DNA from: Phialocephala subalpina
Lineage: Eukaryota > Ascomycota > Leotiomycetes > Helotiales > Mollisiaceae
Reading direction: 5' to 3'
DNA length: 64,000 bases
Assembly: GCA_900073065.1 (NCBI GenBank)
Contig: FJOG01000007.1
Location: 235,852 to 299,851 of the forward strand
This document shows, in pieces, positions 45,547-55,329 of the stretch. The notes under the pieces are model-generated. The model was not told where the DNA came from. It did not search any database and saw nothing but the letters and a program-made list of their open reading frames with translations. Each line of letters opens with the position of its first letter. Position 1 is the first letter of the stretch. The position numbers and the translations under genes are program-made.

Positions 45547-46839
45547 GGGAGCAAGGCAGGTGCGAAGAGGACCCCAAGGACGACCTTCGAGGCCATTGCA
45601 AGGCTATCAGCTGCTATTACCCTGTCGAAGAATGCCTACTTCACCAAAGAACGAAGGACCTAGAATTCAGTACTACTTCTCAAGAGAATATCTACAGGAA
45701 GAGGAAGTAGGGGTGGAATATGTGAATAGCACGGAGCAGGTCGCAGATCAGGGAAGAAAAGACTACAAAGACCCTGGAATACCCCTAGAATAAGGTGATC
45801 GAGAAGAAGAGGATAGGGAAAACACCGAATGGCTAAGGATTGACTATATTCATGAAGCAAGGGCCGCCCAGAACTCGACCGATCAAGACGTCAGGGATAC
45901 AGCTCCAATGTCCTCTCCCGGGAAGGATTCTCTCGTCTTGAGAAGTACCCTTGATCTTACGGACAATCAATGAAGTGTTGCGAGTATTGGAAGTGGTGGG
46001 CATGTTCAAGAGGCCATAACGTCAGACTGGGCATAGGCTTTGAGGACGTCGACCTTGAGGTCGAAGACAACTTCACCAGTATGAAGTCGGAACAAGTGTT
46101 CGTTGGAAAATAGTGCGAGCTGAGTACTGAGACTAAGAAGGAATGCTGGGCAGATGCACTTATATTTGTGTGTACCTTTGATCATCGGCGTTGTCTTTTC
46201 TACCTTTGTGCTTCACTCAGTCCATGCTTGCTATTTGCTCAATCTTGTAAATTCACTGCCAATGTCTATCCTTCTGAGTTGTTCAAGCAGCAGAAATGTG
46301 GATGATCGCCATTCTTTGGGACAATGACTTCTCTCTTTCCGTTTCTACTCTACATATTCGGCCTACTTACGGATAGAATAAATGTGCGCTGTCTAACACG
46401 CCGAGTTTCTTCCTCTTGTTCCTCCTTTTCTCTTGCCCATACAACTTCCTCGCATAAAACTTCCCCGCATACACTTATCCTATCGATTTTAAATGGCTCA
46501 TGGAGACGCTTGGGTTTTTCTCTACTGCTCCACTCGGCATCATTGTAGTAGTTCGTTTCCACAATCCGATAGAGATAGAGACTGTTGTAATAATGGTTCC
46601 CCGCAGGATGGCAATCATATCTACTCTTATTTCCCTTCCCTTTCCTCAATTTCGAAGTTAGCATACTTCTTTTAGACGTTTGAGAGAGTCCCAGGGGTAA
46701 CGAGACTTTCGCGGGGAGTGTGTAAATGCCTCTAGACTCCAGAGATAGTGTAGACGAGGGAACCTGGCTTCGAGAAGGTGAACTTACTTTCCCAGAAGCT
46801 TGAATAAAGTTGATCTCTTGACGAACACCCTTTTCTCAT
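45547..46839. other. Intergenic
   Basis: About 1.3 kb with short frames only (longest about 100 codons) and no recognisable motif. Confidence 0.4.
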
Positions 46840-47200
46840 AGCTGTAGTCATAATTGGTGGTCATCCAGTCTTGTAAGAGGTTCTACAGCGGGCGCCCGTC
46901 CAAGCCAACGGCGAATGTCGGCTGAGGCGGTCTTCTCTCGTCAACATACGTCGGGCTACAATCGAAAGGGCCCGTTGAAGGCAACACTTGGTTTGCGCGA
47001 AAAAATGCTGGCCAAGCGGATCGAGGAAAGCTCTTGAGAAGAGTTCGAGAAAGCGCGCATAGGCGTTCTTGGAGGTGAGGCCGAGACAGATTGCAGTGCA
47101 GAAGTCGGGTTCTTGTATCAAGAGCTCGAGTATGCGCATAATAATCTCGGGTGGGATGTATCATGTATGGAATGGTGGAAGGTGATTCATAGGCTGCCGC
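46840..47200 (-). pseudogene. Broken paralogue of the F-box-like gene
   Basis: On the minus strand IPPEIIMRILELLIQEPDFC then TAICLGLTSKNAYARFLELF aligns with MPPEIMLHILKLLLEEKDYC then TAMCLGLTNTKMYALLREIL of the neighbouring gene. The unit is broken: a TGA lies one codon before IPPEII without an acceptor between, the frame shifts after about 55 residues (the matching DERRPPQPTFAVGLDGRPL is in another frame), and that frame ends in TAG before NLLQDWM. The paralogues are divergent, about 570 bases apart. Confidence 0.65.
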
Positions 47201-47770
47201 TGTGGTGCAAGTTAGCAGTGTGTCGGAACAGCTGGAAGTCATAATCGGAGGAGCCAAGACGGTGAAGGTAAGGCTGGGAGATTGACTTCAGGTGTGATAA
47301 ACTTACAAGGCTTCTGCGCCTTCGAGGTCCTGGTCCTCTTGACCAACGACGACGGTTTGCCCAACATCTTCGAAGTATTTTGGTGCGAAGAGTTTTGGGT
47401 GCGAAGCAGATTGATTTTCGCATTGTGCCAGACTCGTTGGAAATTGAGATTGGAAGAAGTGACCGGGCTTTCTTAGGCAGAAAGATTCATCAAATGCGTC
47501 TACTGCCGAAGAAATCCTTTGCTAGGAGTTAATTGTCTGGTTCACTTCGGGACATTCAAATCCAATTCACTACGGGCCATCCGATCTCAATTCGCCGGTA
47601 TTGCGCGCGTTCGACCGCACACGAGGCTGTTTACTACCGCTCGTCTATACACAACTCACAAATACACAACAACGCTTCCAGGATATTGTCCTCAACGCGC
47701 AGGGACCTCAAGCACGAATTAATTCGCCCATTCTTTGCGCTTTTCTTGTCCATCCATCAACGTCTTCGCA

Positions 47771-48468
47771 ATGTCGCAAGCATCAACACTTCTCACGAAG
47801 ATGAACAACACGTTGTTTTTCAAGAAGGGCATAGCCTCCAAGGTACAAGAAAAATCCTGTAAGTTCTCCAGACATCCAAATAATCGCGCAATCCACTGAC
47901 ACTACAAGCTGCCATTATGCCCTACATGCCGCCCGAGATCATGCTCCACATCCTCAAACTTCTCCTCGAGGAAAAAGACTACTGTACCGCTATGTGCCTG
48001 GGTCTTACAAACACGAAAATGTACGCGCTCCTCCGGGAAATCCTACCAAAAAGATCCTCCCCGCCCTGCTTCCTCTGCAATGGTCTCCCGAAACCTAAGC
48101 CTTGCCGAATTAGTCTCACACATCGAGCGGATCGCGCGCTATCGTTGGAGGAACTTGCGACAATCCCCCGCGCCGTTGATTGGCAAGGACCTCCGCTCTG
48201 GTACCTGTTACGCGAGTTCATGGGTCCGGAATTTGAGTACTGCAAGAAGAGTGTTGTGTTTAGGAAGAAGAAGCAGTCGAAGGTCAAAATACTACGAATG
48301 CTGGGAGAGTGGATGGGAAGGAAGGAAAAGGATGCGCCGTCTTGTCATTATATAGTTCATAGCCAGGCCTTGGTTCACCGTAAGAAGGGGACGAACGTCT
48401 ATTGTCAGGGTAGGTGGGGCTTTAGAGACATATTTTACGTCCCGGTGTCTCCCGTTCAACCTATGTAG
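47771..48468 (+). CDS. F-box-like domain protein (215 aa)
   Basis: Two exons, 47771-47858 and 47909-48468; the GTAAGT donor and CTGAC/CAAG acceptor join KVQEKS to SAIMPYMPPEI in frame. The stretch MPPEIMLHILKLLLEEKDYC TAMCLGL has the Pro-x-E-I-x-x-x-I-L spacing of fungal F-box-like domains, which recruit substrates to SCF ubiquitin ligases, but the match is short. A CFLC pair follows, then ALSLEELATIPRAVDW and a basic C-terminal half (FRKKKQSKVKILRM). Function is unknown beyond this. The related copy on the other strand is broken, so this one may be the surviving member. Confidence 0.6.
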
Positions 48469-48863
48469 CTATACTCCAGGGCCACAAGATGTGAGGTGAA
48501 GGAAAAAAGTGTCAAGGGAATTGGAGGGGCCTGGCGAGTGCGACGTTTCGGTGTGCCACAGTGGGATCTGACAAGTGATAGCGTGCCTCTGGCGCCGGAG
48601 TAGGGCCGCGGAGACACAGACATCGAAATAGCAAGGAGAGCGTGCGAGTAAGCAAAAAGTAATGACCTAAAGAAATGCAATGAATTCACTTGATCTTCGA
48701 GCGAATTTGTTTGAGATTACAGGTTTTTGAGTCCAAAACAAAAATTCATTTGATTCTGCGTGAGCTCTGTATATCTCAAGATCTACGCTCTATCTAGTCA
48801 GTTCAACTTCCTTGCTCAAACATCGCACTTCACATGTCCATTTCATTGGACTTGTCAAGTCAA
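48469..48863. other. Intergenic (convergent)
   Basis: About 395 bases between two converging small genes; nothing recognised. Confidence 0.45.
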
Positions 48864-49058
48864 TTAAAAAGTCGCAAACACCTTATTCTTAGGCTTGCAC
48901 TCGGTACACAGCTCATTCACATTCACCAATTTCAAAGAGTAACCTTTCGGGCACTGGCGTGGTGGGTATGGCATTTCGGCGGCGAGGCGATGGGTGCAGT
49001 ACTGCTTCACGTGAGAGTGATGACCACAAGAAAACGTCTGGCGGATGAGGTAACACAT
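48864..49058 (-). CDS. Small Cys-rich Met-Cys protein 1 (64 aa)
   Basis: Begins MCYLIRQTFSCGHHSHVKQYC and ends NELCTECKPKNKVFATF. Cys at 2, 11, 21, 36, 51 and 54 and His at 13 give the pattern MC-x8-C-x-H-x7-C-x14-C-x14-C-x2-C, which looks like a small zinc-binding fold. No signal peptide, so probably intracellular. Such short Met-Cys proteins are common orphan families in Pezizomycotina; no function is known to me. The start is the ATG, since the frame extends upstream only to a TTG. Related proteins lie at 49433, 51964 and 52668. Confidence 0.6.
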   Translation of the reverse strand: MCYLIRQTFSCGHHSHVKQYCTHRLAAEMPYPPRQCPKGYSLKLVNVNELCTECKPKNKVFATF

Positions 49059-49432
49059 AGCGAGCAATGAAGAAGAGAGAAGAGGAATGCATCGGGATTA
49101 GTTTGGGGACTTTAAATGGGGAGTGAGGAGCTGTTCCTGGTGTTGGATAGGGATGAGGGGGTAGAACAAAGCCATTGTTTTGGCTCGAGACAGGTAGGGA
49201 CAAATGTATTATTTGAGAATGGATGCAAAAACAGGTTGCTGAAGTGAAGTGAAGAACAAAGCTTCTTTGTTCGTGCTCGAGACATCTCACCCTTCTCAAT
49301 GCCTCTCGGAAACGAACACCTTCAAACCAAGTGTACTAATATCCCTCCATTGCCTCTTTTCCACACTCATCTCCAAATCCAATTTCTCCATCCTCACCAA
49401 CCTCAACAAAAACCTTCAGCGACACCGTCAAA
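49059..49432. promoter_or_regulatory. Divergent promoter between two Met-Cys genes
   Basis: About 375 bases between divergent start codons of two related small genes. A CT-rich tract (49270-49420) precedes the plus-strand start. No specific site recognised. Confidence 0.4.
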
Positions 49433-49657
49433 ATGTGTATCACACTCACCATCACCTACCTCGTCTGTAACCACGACCTCTCAGGAACGATCCCCTGTGC
49501 GCTCGAAGACAAGTCAAAATGCACCCCAGCTACCAAGAACAAACGGGATTTCTGGATCCAGTACTGCCCCGATTGCCATCGGGAAGGAAAGTTGCTCTGG
49601 GCTGAGAGGTTTCCGAATGATGTGACGCAGGATGCTTTGAAGGAGAATGGAAGGTAG
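49433..49657 (+). CDS. Small Cys-rich Met-Cys protein 2 (74 aa)
   Basis: MCITLTITYLVCNHDLSGTI is followed by a Cys, then CPDC and an acidic C-terminus. Cys at 2, 12, 22, 30, 45 and 48 and His at 14 give the same pattern as its divergent neighbour (MC, C-x-H, C, C, C-x2-C). The ATG is in a CAAAATG context shared with the copies at 51964 and 52668. The last 15 codons and the downstream DNA are duplicated at 51441. No function known. Confidence 0.6.
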   Translation: MCITLTITYLVCNHDLSGTIPCALEDKSKCTPATKNKRDFWIQYCPDCHREGKLLWAERFPNDVTQDALKENGR

Positions 49658-49995
49658 AGAAATGAGAAAGAGAACCCCGCTTGATCTTGCAGGACAAGAA
49701 GCGGGATATGAGAGAATTTGTAAAGAATGAGAAGAATGATGCAACTCAAAAGAAGAGATTTTTGAATGGCGTGAGAAGACGTGAAAGACAAGAAGTCTTA
49801 TTGGGTGAGAGATGTACTGCGATAACGAGAGATAAGTGAGGAAGAAATTTTAGAAAACTACGAGCTGAAAGAAAGGTAGAGCTCACAAAGTAGGTCAAAT
49901 CCGTTGTATGGTACCCAAGCTTTGTTTTCATCCTCACCTTCGTACTGACCAGAGCTCTATTCTCTCCCTGCACAGTGCGAAAAACGTCCTTCCAA

Positions 49996-51219
49996 TCAGA
50001 GATACTTGCCCATCAACTCCTTAACCTTTTCCAAATCCAATGCATCGATCTTGTTTCCATTGCCTTCCATAGTTTCAGCCATAAAGACTGAATTCAGGAT
50101 GGCCTCCTCCACCACATCCGCGCTCGCTTCTAACAGCGCGTTAATCGTTTGGTCCTCGACCATCTGAATTGTGGCCTCTTGAGGCAACCACGGATCGACC
50201 TTCTTGTTCGCTGTAGTCGCAGTCCGCACGTCCAACTCATTGGCGGTCGAGAAGGCCAAGAAGATATCGCCGGATAGATTTGAGCCCCACCCGCCTACCC
50301 TTGAGAGGCCGACAGTGGCCCGTTTGGCAAGACGCTGAAGTTGCGTTGGGTGAAGTGGAGCGTCGGTCCCTAAGATGACAATGATGCTCCCGTCCTTCTT
50401 ATCCCGCTCCTGAGCGACTTTGAAAAGGGTTGAGGATTGGGCGAGGAGCTTTGGATCGTTCGGGTTCTCTTGTATCTTCCGCTCTTGCTCTTCGAAGATG
50501 AGGCGGCCAATGGGTGCACCCGAGATCTTGAAGTCTCTCATCGCGCCGTAATTTGCTTGCACCAGCACGCCGACGGTGTAGGTCTTGTCATCCTCGGCTG
50601 GAACTATTCGACTTGAGGAGCCTGTTCCCCCTTTGAACCGGTGACATATCATGCCTGTCCCACCACCGGTATTGCCTTCCCTCACCGGATCGCTGCTTGC
50701 TTCATCTATGCCTTTGACAACATGCTGAGGAGTAACGGCAAACTTGGTGAGATCGTGGAGAAGACCGTCGAATGTCTCGGCGACGACGGGTAGCAGACCC
50801 CAATCCACCTTGCCTTCGGCATCACTGTGTTCGCGAATTGCGTACTCGTAAATGCCATTGTGTGCTGAGCCGACACCGAAACTTCCTGTGATGACGATAG
50901 GCGTGTGGAGAAGTCCAGTTTCCTCTATGAAATGACTTCCGGTCATCTCACCGGCGCCATTAAAGCGGAATATGCCGGCAAAGCATGCTTTCTCGAACCA
51001 ATTCTTGCGGGGAAGAATGGTTGTCACGCCAGTGTTAATGGCATTCGGAGCGGCATCTGGATAATTTGCAGATTCGTGAATAGACTGAGTTGAAACGAGT
51101 ACTCCAGGAACGTCTGTCAGGCTGTTCTTGGGCCCAGTGGTGTAACGTCCAAGATATACGGTCGGAAGCACCTCCCTGACGCGCTGACGAGGAGAAGAAG
51201 GGACATGAGACCTCGACAT
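49996..51219 (-). CDS. DmpA/BapA-type aminopeptidase (family S58)
   Basis: N-terminal-nucleophile peptidase that releases N-terminal residues, in some members from beta- or D-peptides. Single exon, 407 aa, with no signal peptide, so probably cytosolic. The family landmarks are present: [10 protein letters not shown] near the start, [14 protein letters not shown] [50 protein letters not shown] and [14 protein letters not shown]. The autoprocessing site is [20 protein letters not shown], with predicted cleavage between Gly277 and Ser278 to expose the Ser nucleophile. Length and motif order fit a complete enzyme. It separates the two halves of the Met-Cys gene cluster. Confidence 0.9.
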   Translation of the reverse strand: MSRSHVPSSPRQRVREVLPTVYLGRYTTGPKNSLTDVPGVLVSTQSIHESANYPDAAPNAINTGVTTILPRKNWFEKACFAGIFRFNGAGEMTGSHFIEETGLLHTPIVITGSFGVGSAHNGIYEYAIREHSDAEGKVDWGLLPVVAETFDGLLHDLTKFAVTPQHVVKGIDEASSDPVREGNTGGGTGMICHRFKGGTGSSSRIVPAEDDKTYTVGVLVQANYGAMRDFKISGAPIGRLIFEEQERKIQENPNDPKLLAQSSTLFKVAQERDKKDGSIIVILGTDAPLHPTQLQRLAKRATVGLSRVGGWGSNLSGDIFLAFSTANELDVRTATTANKKVDPWLPQEATIQMVEDQTINALLEASADVVEEAILNSVFMAETMEGNGNKIDALDLEKVKELMGKYL

Positions 51220-51963
51220 GTTGATCGGAGGTGATTGATTGGAGAAGGTCAGAATGGGATGAGAATTGCTTGAATTGAAGTCTCGATGCCTCAGGTGTTT
51301 ATAATCGCCCTTAAAAGCTACTAATGTTGCTCGACGAACACAAAGATATGTAGGCAGAAGTGGACCGTCGGCTGGGACGGCTTATCAAATTCCTCAGGCA
51401 GAAAGTTCTATTTGATCACGTGCTACGATAAACAATTAAAGGTTCCCAAATGATGTGACGCAGGATGCGTTGAAGGAGAATGGAAGGTAAGAGAGGAGAG
51501 AAGAATACGCTTGAACTTGCTGACAAAGGAGCCGGGTAAAGAAAATCTTAGATGAAATGAAAAAAGCTTCAACCAAGAAGGATTGATCATGAAATATGGG
51601 GTGGCACATGAATGTGAGAAGAGAGAAGAGTTCTCGACAAGTGAGAGATGCGATGTGGTACCAATAGACCATCGTGCGATATCTCCTTAAAACCTCACAA
51701 GATGAAAGAAAGAAAGCTCGAACAGAATGTTATTGTTCAACACGAAATCTTTGTTCACTTTCTAAACTTCTTGACCCATTCTAACTCGTAATGTCACTCT
51801 CCGCACAAAACGATGAACAATGCAATTGTTCCCCTTGTCCAATACCTATATCTCTACCCTACTCCACCATTTCCCACATCCCACCATACCCTCCAACCCC
51901 TGCAGCTTCAAGCTTCTTTACTTCTCATCAGACCCTCAAGATTAACACAGCTTTTCATTCAAA
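51220..51963. other. Intergenic with duplicated gene tail
   Basis: About 740 bases. From 51441 the sequence repeats the last codons and downstream region of the Met-Cys protein 2 gene (49608 onward), so this is a remnant of a duplicated copy whose 5' part is missing. The remainder is the DmpA promoter on the left and a CT-rich leader before 51964. Confidence 0.55.
51441..51690 (+). pseudogene. 3' fragment of a Met-Cys protein gene
   Basis: The DNA at 51441-51490 encodes PNDVTQDALKENGR exactly as at 49613-49657, and similarity continues, more diverged, through the 3' flank (GAATGAGAAGA-like and GTGAGAGATG blocks). No Met-Cys start precedes it. Confidence 0.65.
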
Positions 51964-52200
51964 ATGTGTGTCGAAATCCAAGTTATCTGGAAGTGTGGTT
52001 ACATTACCAGAGACCTGGCGAAGTGCATTGAACTTCCATCTGACATGGAAGTAAGGACTTGTAAGAAATATAGAAAGGAGGCGGTTGAGGATAACGAAGA
52101 CTGCCCGACGTGTAGAGCCTGGTTCGAGAACTACCGTCAAAACGCGCTCGCTATTTTTGATGTTATTGGAGAGAAGACTGAAGAAGGTGAGGCAAACTGA
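51964..52200 (+). CDS. Small Cys-rich Met-Cys protein 3 (78 aa)
   Basis: MCVEIQVIWKCGYITRDLAK is followed by a Cys and later CPTCRAWFENYRQNALAIFD. Cys at 2, 11, 21, 33, 47 and 50 fit the family spacing, with Tyr in place of the His after the second Cys. The C-terminus is acidic (GEKTEEGEAN). It shares the CAAAATGTG start context with the neighbouring copies. The missing His suggests that, if the fold binds zinc, this member does so differently. Confidence 0.55.
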   Translation: MCVEIQVIWKCGYITRDLAKCIELPSDMEVRTCKKYRKEAVEDNEDCPTCRAWFENYRQNALAIFDVIGEKTEEGEAN

Positions 52201-52667
52201 GAGATTGTGTACCGATGAAAGACTAAATAAGTGACAATGAAAGATCCTTTTTGCTAGAATATTGATGAAATTGAACCTGATGAATATGATTGTGATGCTT
52301 CATGTGCCGCCACCCGCCGAATTTTACTTCAAAGTATGTTGGCTTTCTTTTGAAAATGATACTGCAAGCATCGCATGAATGAGCTGTGTAACGTCCGTCC
52401 CTGGGTGACGAGAATCCCGCCGTGACGAGAAATACTATGGGTACTTTGACTTCAAGCAACTCAGAGTCTCAGAGTCTATGAAAACATCAACAATCAAAAG
52501 TGAGTCTCAACAAAACAGTCGACAAAGAACAGGAACAATTTCCATCACCGGCGCCCTACTACAGCAAAACAGCCTCTCTCTCTAGCCAATAAATCCCACG
52601 CCCACAACTCACCAAACCCTCTCCACCATCATCTATACCCAGCCCATCACATCTCCAACACCCCAAA
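52201..52667. other. Intergenic
   Basis: About 470 bases between two same-strand Met-Cys genes; a C/A-rich leader precedes the second. Nothing else recognised. Confidence 0.4.
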
Positions 52668-52940
52668 ATGTGCATCAAACGCTCCATCAAGCACAAGTAC
52701 ACCCAGGGTGGCTACCCATCATGCAGACACCTGTACATCACCCTTGAACACTGCGAAGGGCACAACCCACAATGGCCGGTCCATCAGTGTGAGCGATTCC
52801 TTCAAATCGAAGAGGCGGTGTATGAGCGGTGCACACAATGCCTTAACGAGTATGAGGACCGACGGTTTCATTATCGCCGGAAGAGGGATATCTTATTGAG
52901 ATTCTTCTGCTGGCGATATGGTAAGACGCGAGAATATTGA
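52668..52940 (+). CDS. Small Cys-rich Met-Cys protein 4 (90 aa)
   Basis: MCIKRSIKHKYTQGGYPSCR, then HCEGHNPQWPVHQCERFLQI, then RCTQCLNEYE and a basic tail (HYRRKRDILLRFFCWRYGKTREY). It keeps the Met-Cys start, an internal C-x-x-H, and the C-x2-C, but is the most diverged member. It could continue into a further exon (GTAAGAC after WRYG), which I did not resolve. Confidence 0.5.
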   Translation: MCIKRSIKHKYTQGGYPSCRHLYITLEHCEGHNPQWPVHQCERFLQIEEAVYERCTQCLNEYEDRRFHYRRKRDILLRFFCWRYGKTREY

Positions 52941-54000
52941 GAAGAAAGTGAAGAAAGTGCCAAATTAAACGCGTTACTCAGAGCTTCGTACTTAATGCTC
53001 ATCCCAGGCTCCAGCTTTGGGGGATGAATTGCAAAATTCAAGCTACCGGAACAAGAGTCTCGAGTGTCCTTGACGGAGACGCTCAAATCATGACATACGT
53101 ACTCTTGCTTCCGTCCTGGTATGAGAATCCGACATTTGAACGCTGCTGTGAGTTTAGTAACCTGCCACCACGCTTGAGACCTCTCGAAGTCAAGATCAGC
53201 GTACTGGCAAGTGAGTTTCGCAGTTTTTTTCTATGCTCTTTTTTCCTGCTGTTGCTAAGCGACGAGTCGTCTTTTGAGCGAAGGAGAAGCTCGCTTCGGG
53301 CCATTCAGACGCAAGAGACCGTATGCGAATCTCGCGCAAGAAGCCACTTCCTTTTTTTTGATCGTCTATGCTCAGAACAAAGATTAACCTTTGCCCTTTA
53401 GACTACCAGTCTAATATCTTGATTACATTACTGCAAAGCATCACTACGATGAAAGTTCAAGGCAATGCAACCTCTGAGAGAAGCACACTTAGTTGATGCG
53501 AATGTCATGAGGCTCTTTCAGACCCCGCCTCCCAAATGAGCCGAAGATGAACACGGAGCCTCACAGCAAAACTTGAATACACAACGAGATAAAATCACAA
53601 CTAATTCAGGGACAATATCGAGAGAAGCAGACGTAGCTAAGAAGCGGACGAAATAGTATTCGATCAGAGGGAAGCTCAGCACTCACTGGCGCCCTCTCGC
53701 TTGACCAAGCTCCATGACAAAATCCACTAGGTTCCTCAAACCAGATGCATTATTCTACACCCAACACTCTCATAACTCGAAAGCAAGGCCAATATTCCAT
53801 TTTCCCTTAAGAGATGCAGAAGTCTTCGTGAAGTGTCGTCGAAAAGATGAACCCACCGCTCTATTGGTCCGTGCATCCTTAGCATCGCGCGGCGACTCCC
53901 GACTCTCGGAACTGCACGAGGTCCCGCTCTTCCTTCGTTTTTCCACGGAGCCGTGGGGGCTCGATTGTTATCATTGCTCCAAAATTCCTCTTCAGCGGGA
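52941..54000. other. Intergenic
   Basis: About 1.1 kb before the xanA promoter. Frames at 53024-53401 and 53714-54022 have no recognisable content. No repeat seen. Confidence 0.4.
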
Positions 54001-54004
54001 GGCC

Positions 54005-54083
54005 GATAAGCAAAATGTCTAGATGCGGCCGGAGTCTCCTCTGGACGACGGTGGAGACCGTCGCAGGTTGAGTATATATAAAT
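54005..54083 (+). promoter_or_regulatory. xanA promoter: GATA site, CGG-N6-CCG palindrome, TATA box
   Basis: GATAAG at 54005-54010 is a GATA-factor (AreA-type) site. CGACGGT-GGAG-ACCGTCG at 54046-54063 is a perfect palindrome whose core is CGG-N6-CCG, the spacing bound by the Ppr1/UaY group of Zn2Cys6 regulators. A TATA box (TATATATAAAT, 54073-54083) follows, about 115 bases before the start codon. Xanthine dioxygenase genes of Aspergillus are controlled by UaY and AreA; that this site is used here is inference. Confidence 0.6.
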
Positions 54084-54198
54084 GGATCCCTCACGTACTG
54101 TCTAGAATTTGCCATCATCTTCACAAGAATCACTCATCATCACAGTCAAGTCTAGCAACTACACATAGTCAACCGAATCCAACAATATCGCAGGTACA

Positions 54199-55329
54199 AT
54201 GGCTGTCAAGACCCTCGAAGTTCGCCCCCTCCCTTCTCCTCACCCAGACTCTACAGTCGACTTCGGCGTCGAAATCGATAATGTCGACCTCGAAAACCTC
54301 TCTGAAGCAGACTTCCAAGTCATCCGTAACGCCCTCTACAACTCGCACGTCGTCGTCTTGAAGAACCAACAAGGTCTCTCCCCCAAAGCTCAATACGAAC
54401 TCACCAAGCGATTCGACCCCGCCTCCGACAGCTATGGCCACGGCAAGACACTCGATGCCAAGCGATCCGTCCTCCATCCCGACCTCAAGACGATTCCTCA
54501 CCAGCCACAAGTTCAAGTCATTGGGAATGGGTTTTACGAGGAGTACGAGGGATTGAAGAACATCACACTTGTCCACCCACACCACAAGAAGTTTCACAAG
54601 GAAGCTATATCTGATGAGGAGGATTTGGCAGCGACTCGATTCTACCGATGGCACATTGATGCTGCACTTTATGCCCTCAACCCTCCAAAGGTCACATCTC
54701 TGCTTGCTGTCAAGGTTCCAGCTGGCAGACGCCAGACTCTTCGATTCGACGATGGGACTGGCGAGGAGATGGACGTTCCTCTCGGAACCACTGCTTTCGT
54801 CTCTGGACAGCGAATGTATAACATGCTGAGCGAAGAGGACAAGGAGTTTGTCCGTGGCGCAAGGGTGGAATACGCTCCTCACCCATACATCTGGATGTCT
54901 CCCGCCAAGTCCCGCTCCGACGGCCTCGGCATGGTCTCTGATGGTCTCGAGCTCCCACTTTCTGAGCTGCCTCCCATCAACGAAGCAGACATCAAGATCC
55001 TTCCAATGTGCTGGAAGAACCCCATCACTGGGAACCTTGCACTTCAGATTCATCCTAGCGCTATCAAGGCTATTCATATACCAAATGGAGAAGTGATGAC
55101 TGACTTGAAGGAGGTCAGAGATTTGGTTCACCGCTTGCAGAGACCTGCTATCTCTGCTCAGCACGTCTACCCCCATGACTGGGTCGAGGGTGACTGTGTT
55201 TTGTTCAACAACCAGGGTGTTCTTCACTCAGTTGTTGGGGCTTTCAGTCCGGAGGAGCAGAGATTGTTTCGACAGTGCAACATGGCTTCTTCTGAGGGTG
55301 TGATGGGACCCGATGGGAAGCTTTACTAG
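54199..55329 (+). CDS. xanA: Alpha-ketoglutarate-dependent xanthine dioxygenase XanA
   Basis: Fe(II)/2-oxoglutarate dioxygenase converting xanthine to uric acid in fungi, an alternative to the molybdenum hydroxylase in purine catabolism. Single exon, 376 aa, in the TauD fold. The iron ligands are H152 and D154 (FYRWHIDAALYAL) and H343 (NNQGVLHSVV); R355 after it is the likely 2-oxoglutarate anchor. These lie three residues after the corresponding A. nidulans XanA positions (H149, D151, H340, R352) as I recall them. The fungal features FDPASDSYGHG and ALYALNPPKVTSLLAVKVP distinguish it from sulfonate TauD enzymes. The strong codon bias creates a long antisense frame, which is not a gene. The promoter carries a CGG-N6-CCG site. 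Confidence 0.88.
   Translation: MAVKTLEVRPLPSPHPDSTVDFGVEIDNVDLENLSEADFQVIRNALYNSHVVVLKNQQGLSPKAQYELTKRFDPASDSYGHGKTLDAKRSVLHPDLKTIPHQPQVQVIGNGFYEEYEGLKNITLVHPHHKKFHKEAISDEEDLAATRFYRWHIDAALYALNPPKVTSLLAVKVPAGRRQTLRFDDGTGEEMDVPLGTTAFVSGQRMYNMLSEEDKEFVRGARVEYAPHPYIWMSPAKSRSDGLGMVSDGLELPLSELPPINEADIKILPMCWKNPITGNLALQIHPSAIKAIHIPNGEVMTDLKEVRDLVHRLQRPAISAQHVYPHDWVEGDCVLFNNQGVLHSVVGAFSPEEQRLFRQCNMASSEGVMGPDGKLY

Noticed and set aside
45560..45793. Small gene after the 250-bp tandem repeat
   Set aside because: A 77-codon frame with mixed composition, no motif and no similarity to neighbours.
54169..55227. 352-codon antisense open frame over xanA
   Set aside because: It mirrors a gene with strong codon bias, has no family motif and no promoter or splice logic; xanA on the plus strand has all catalytic residues.
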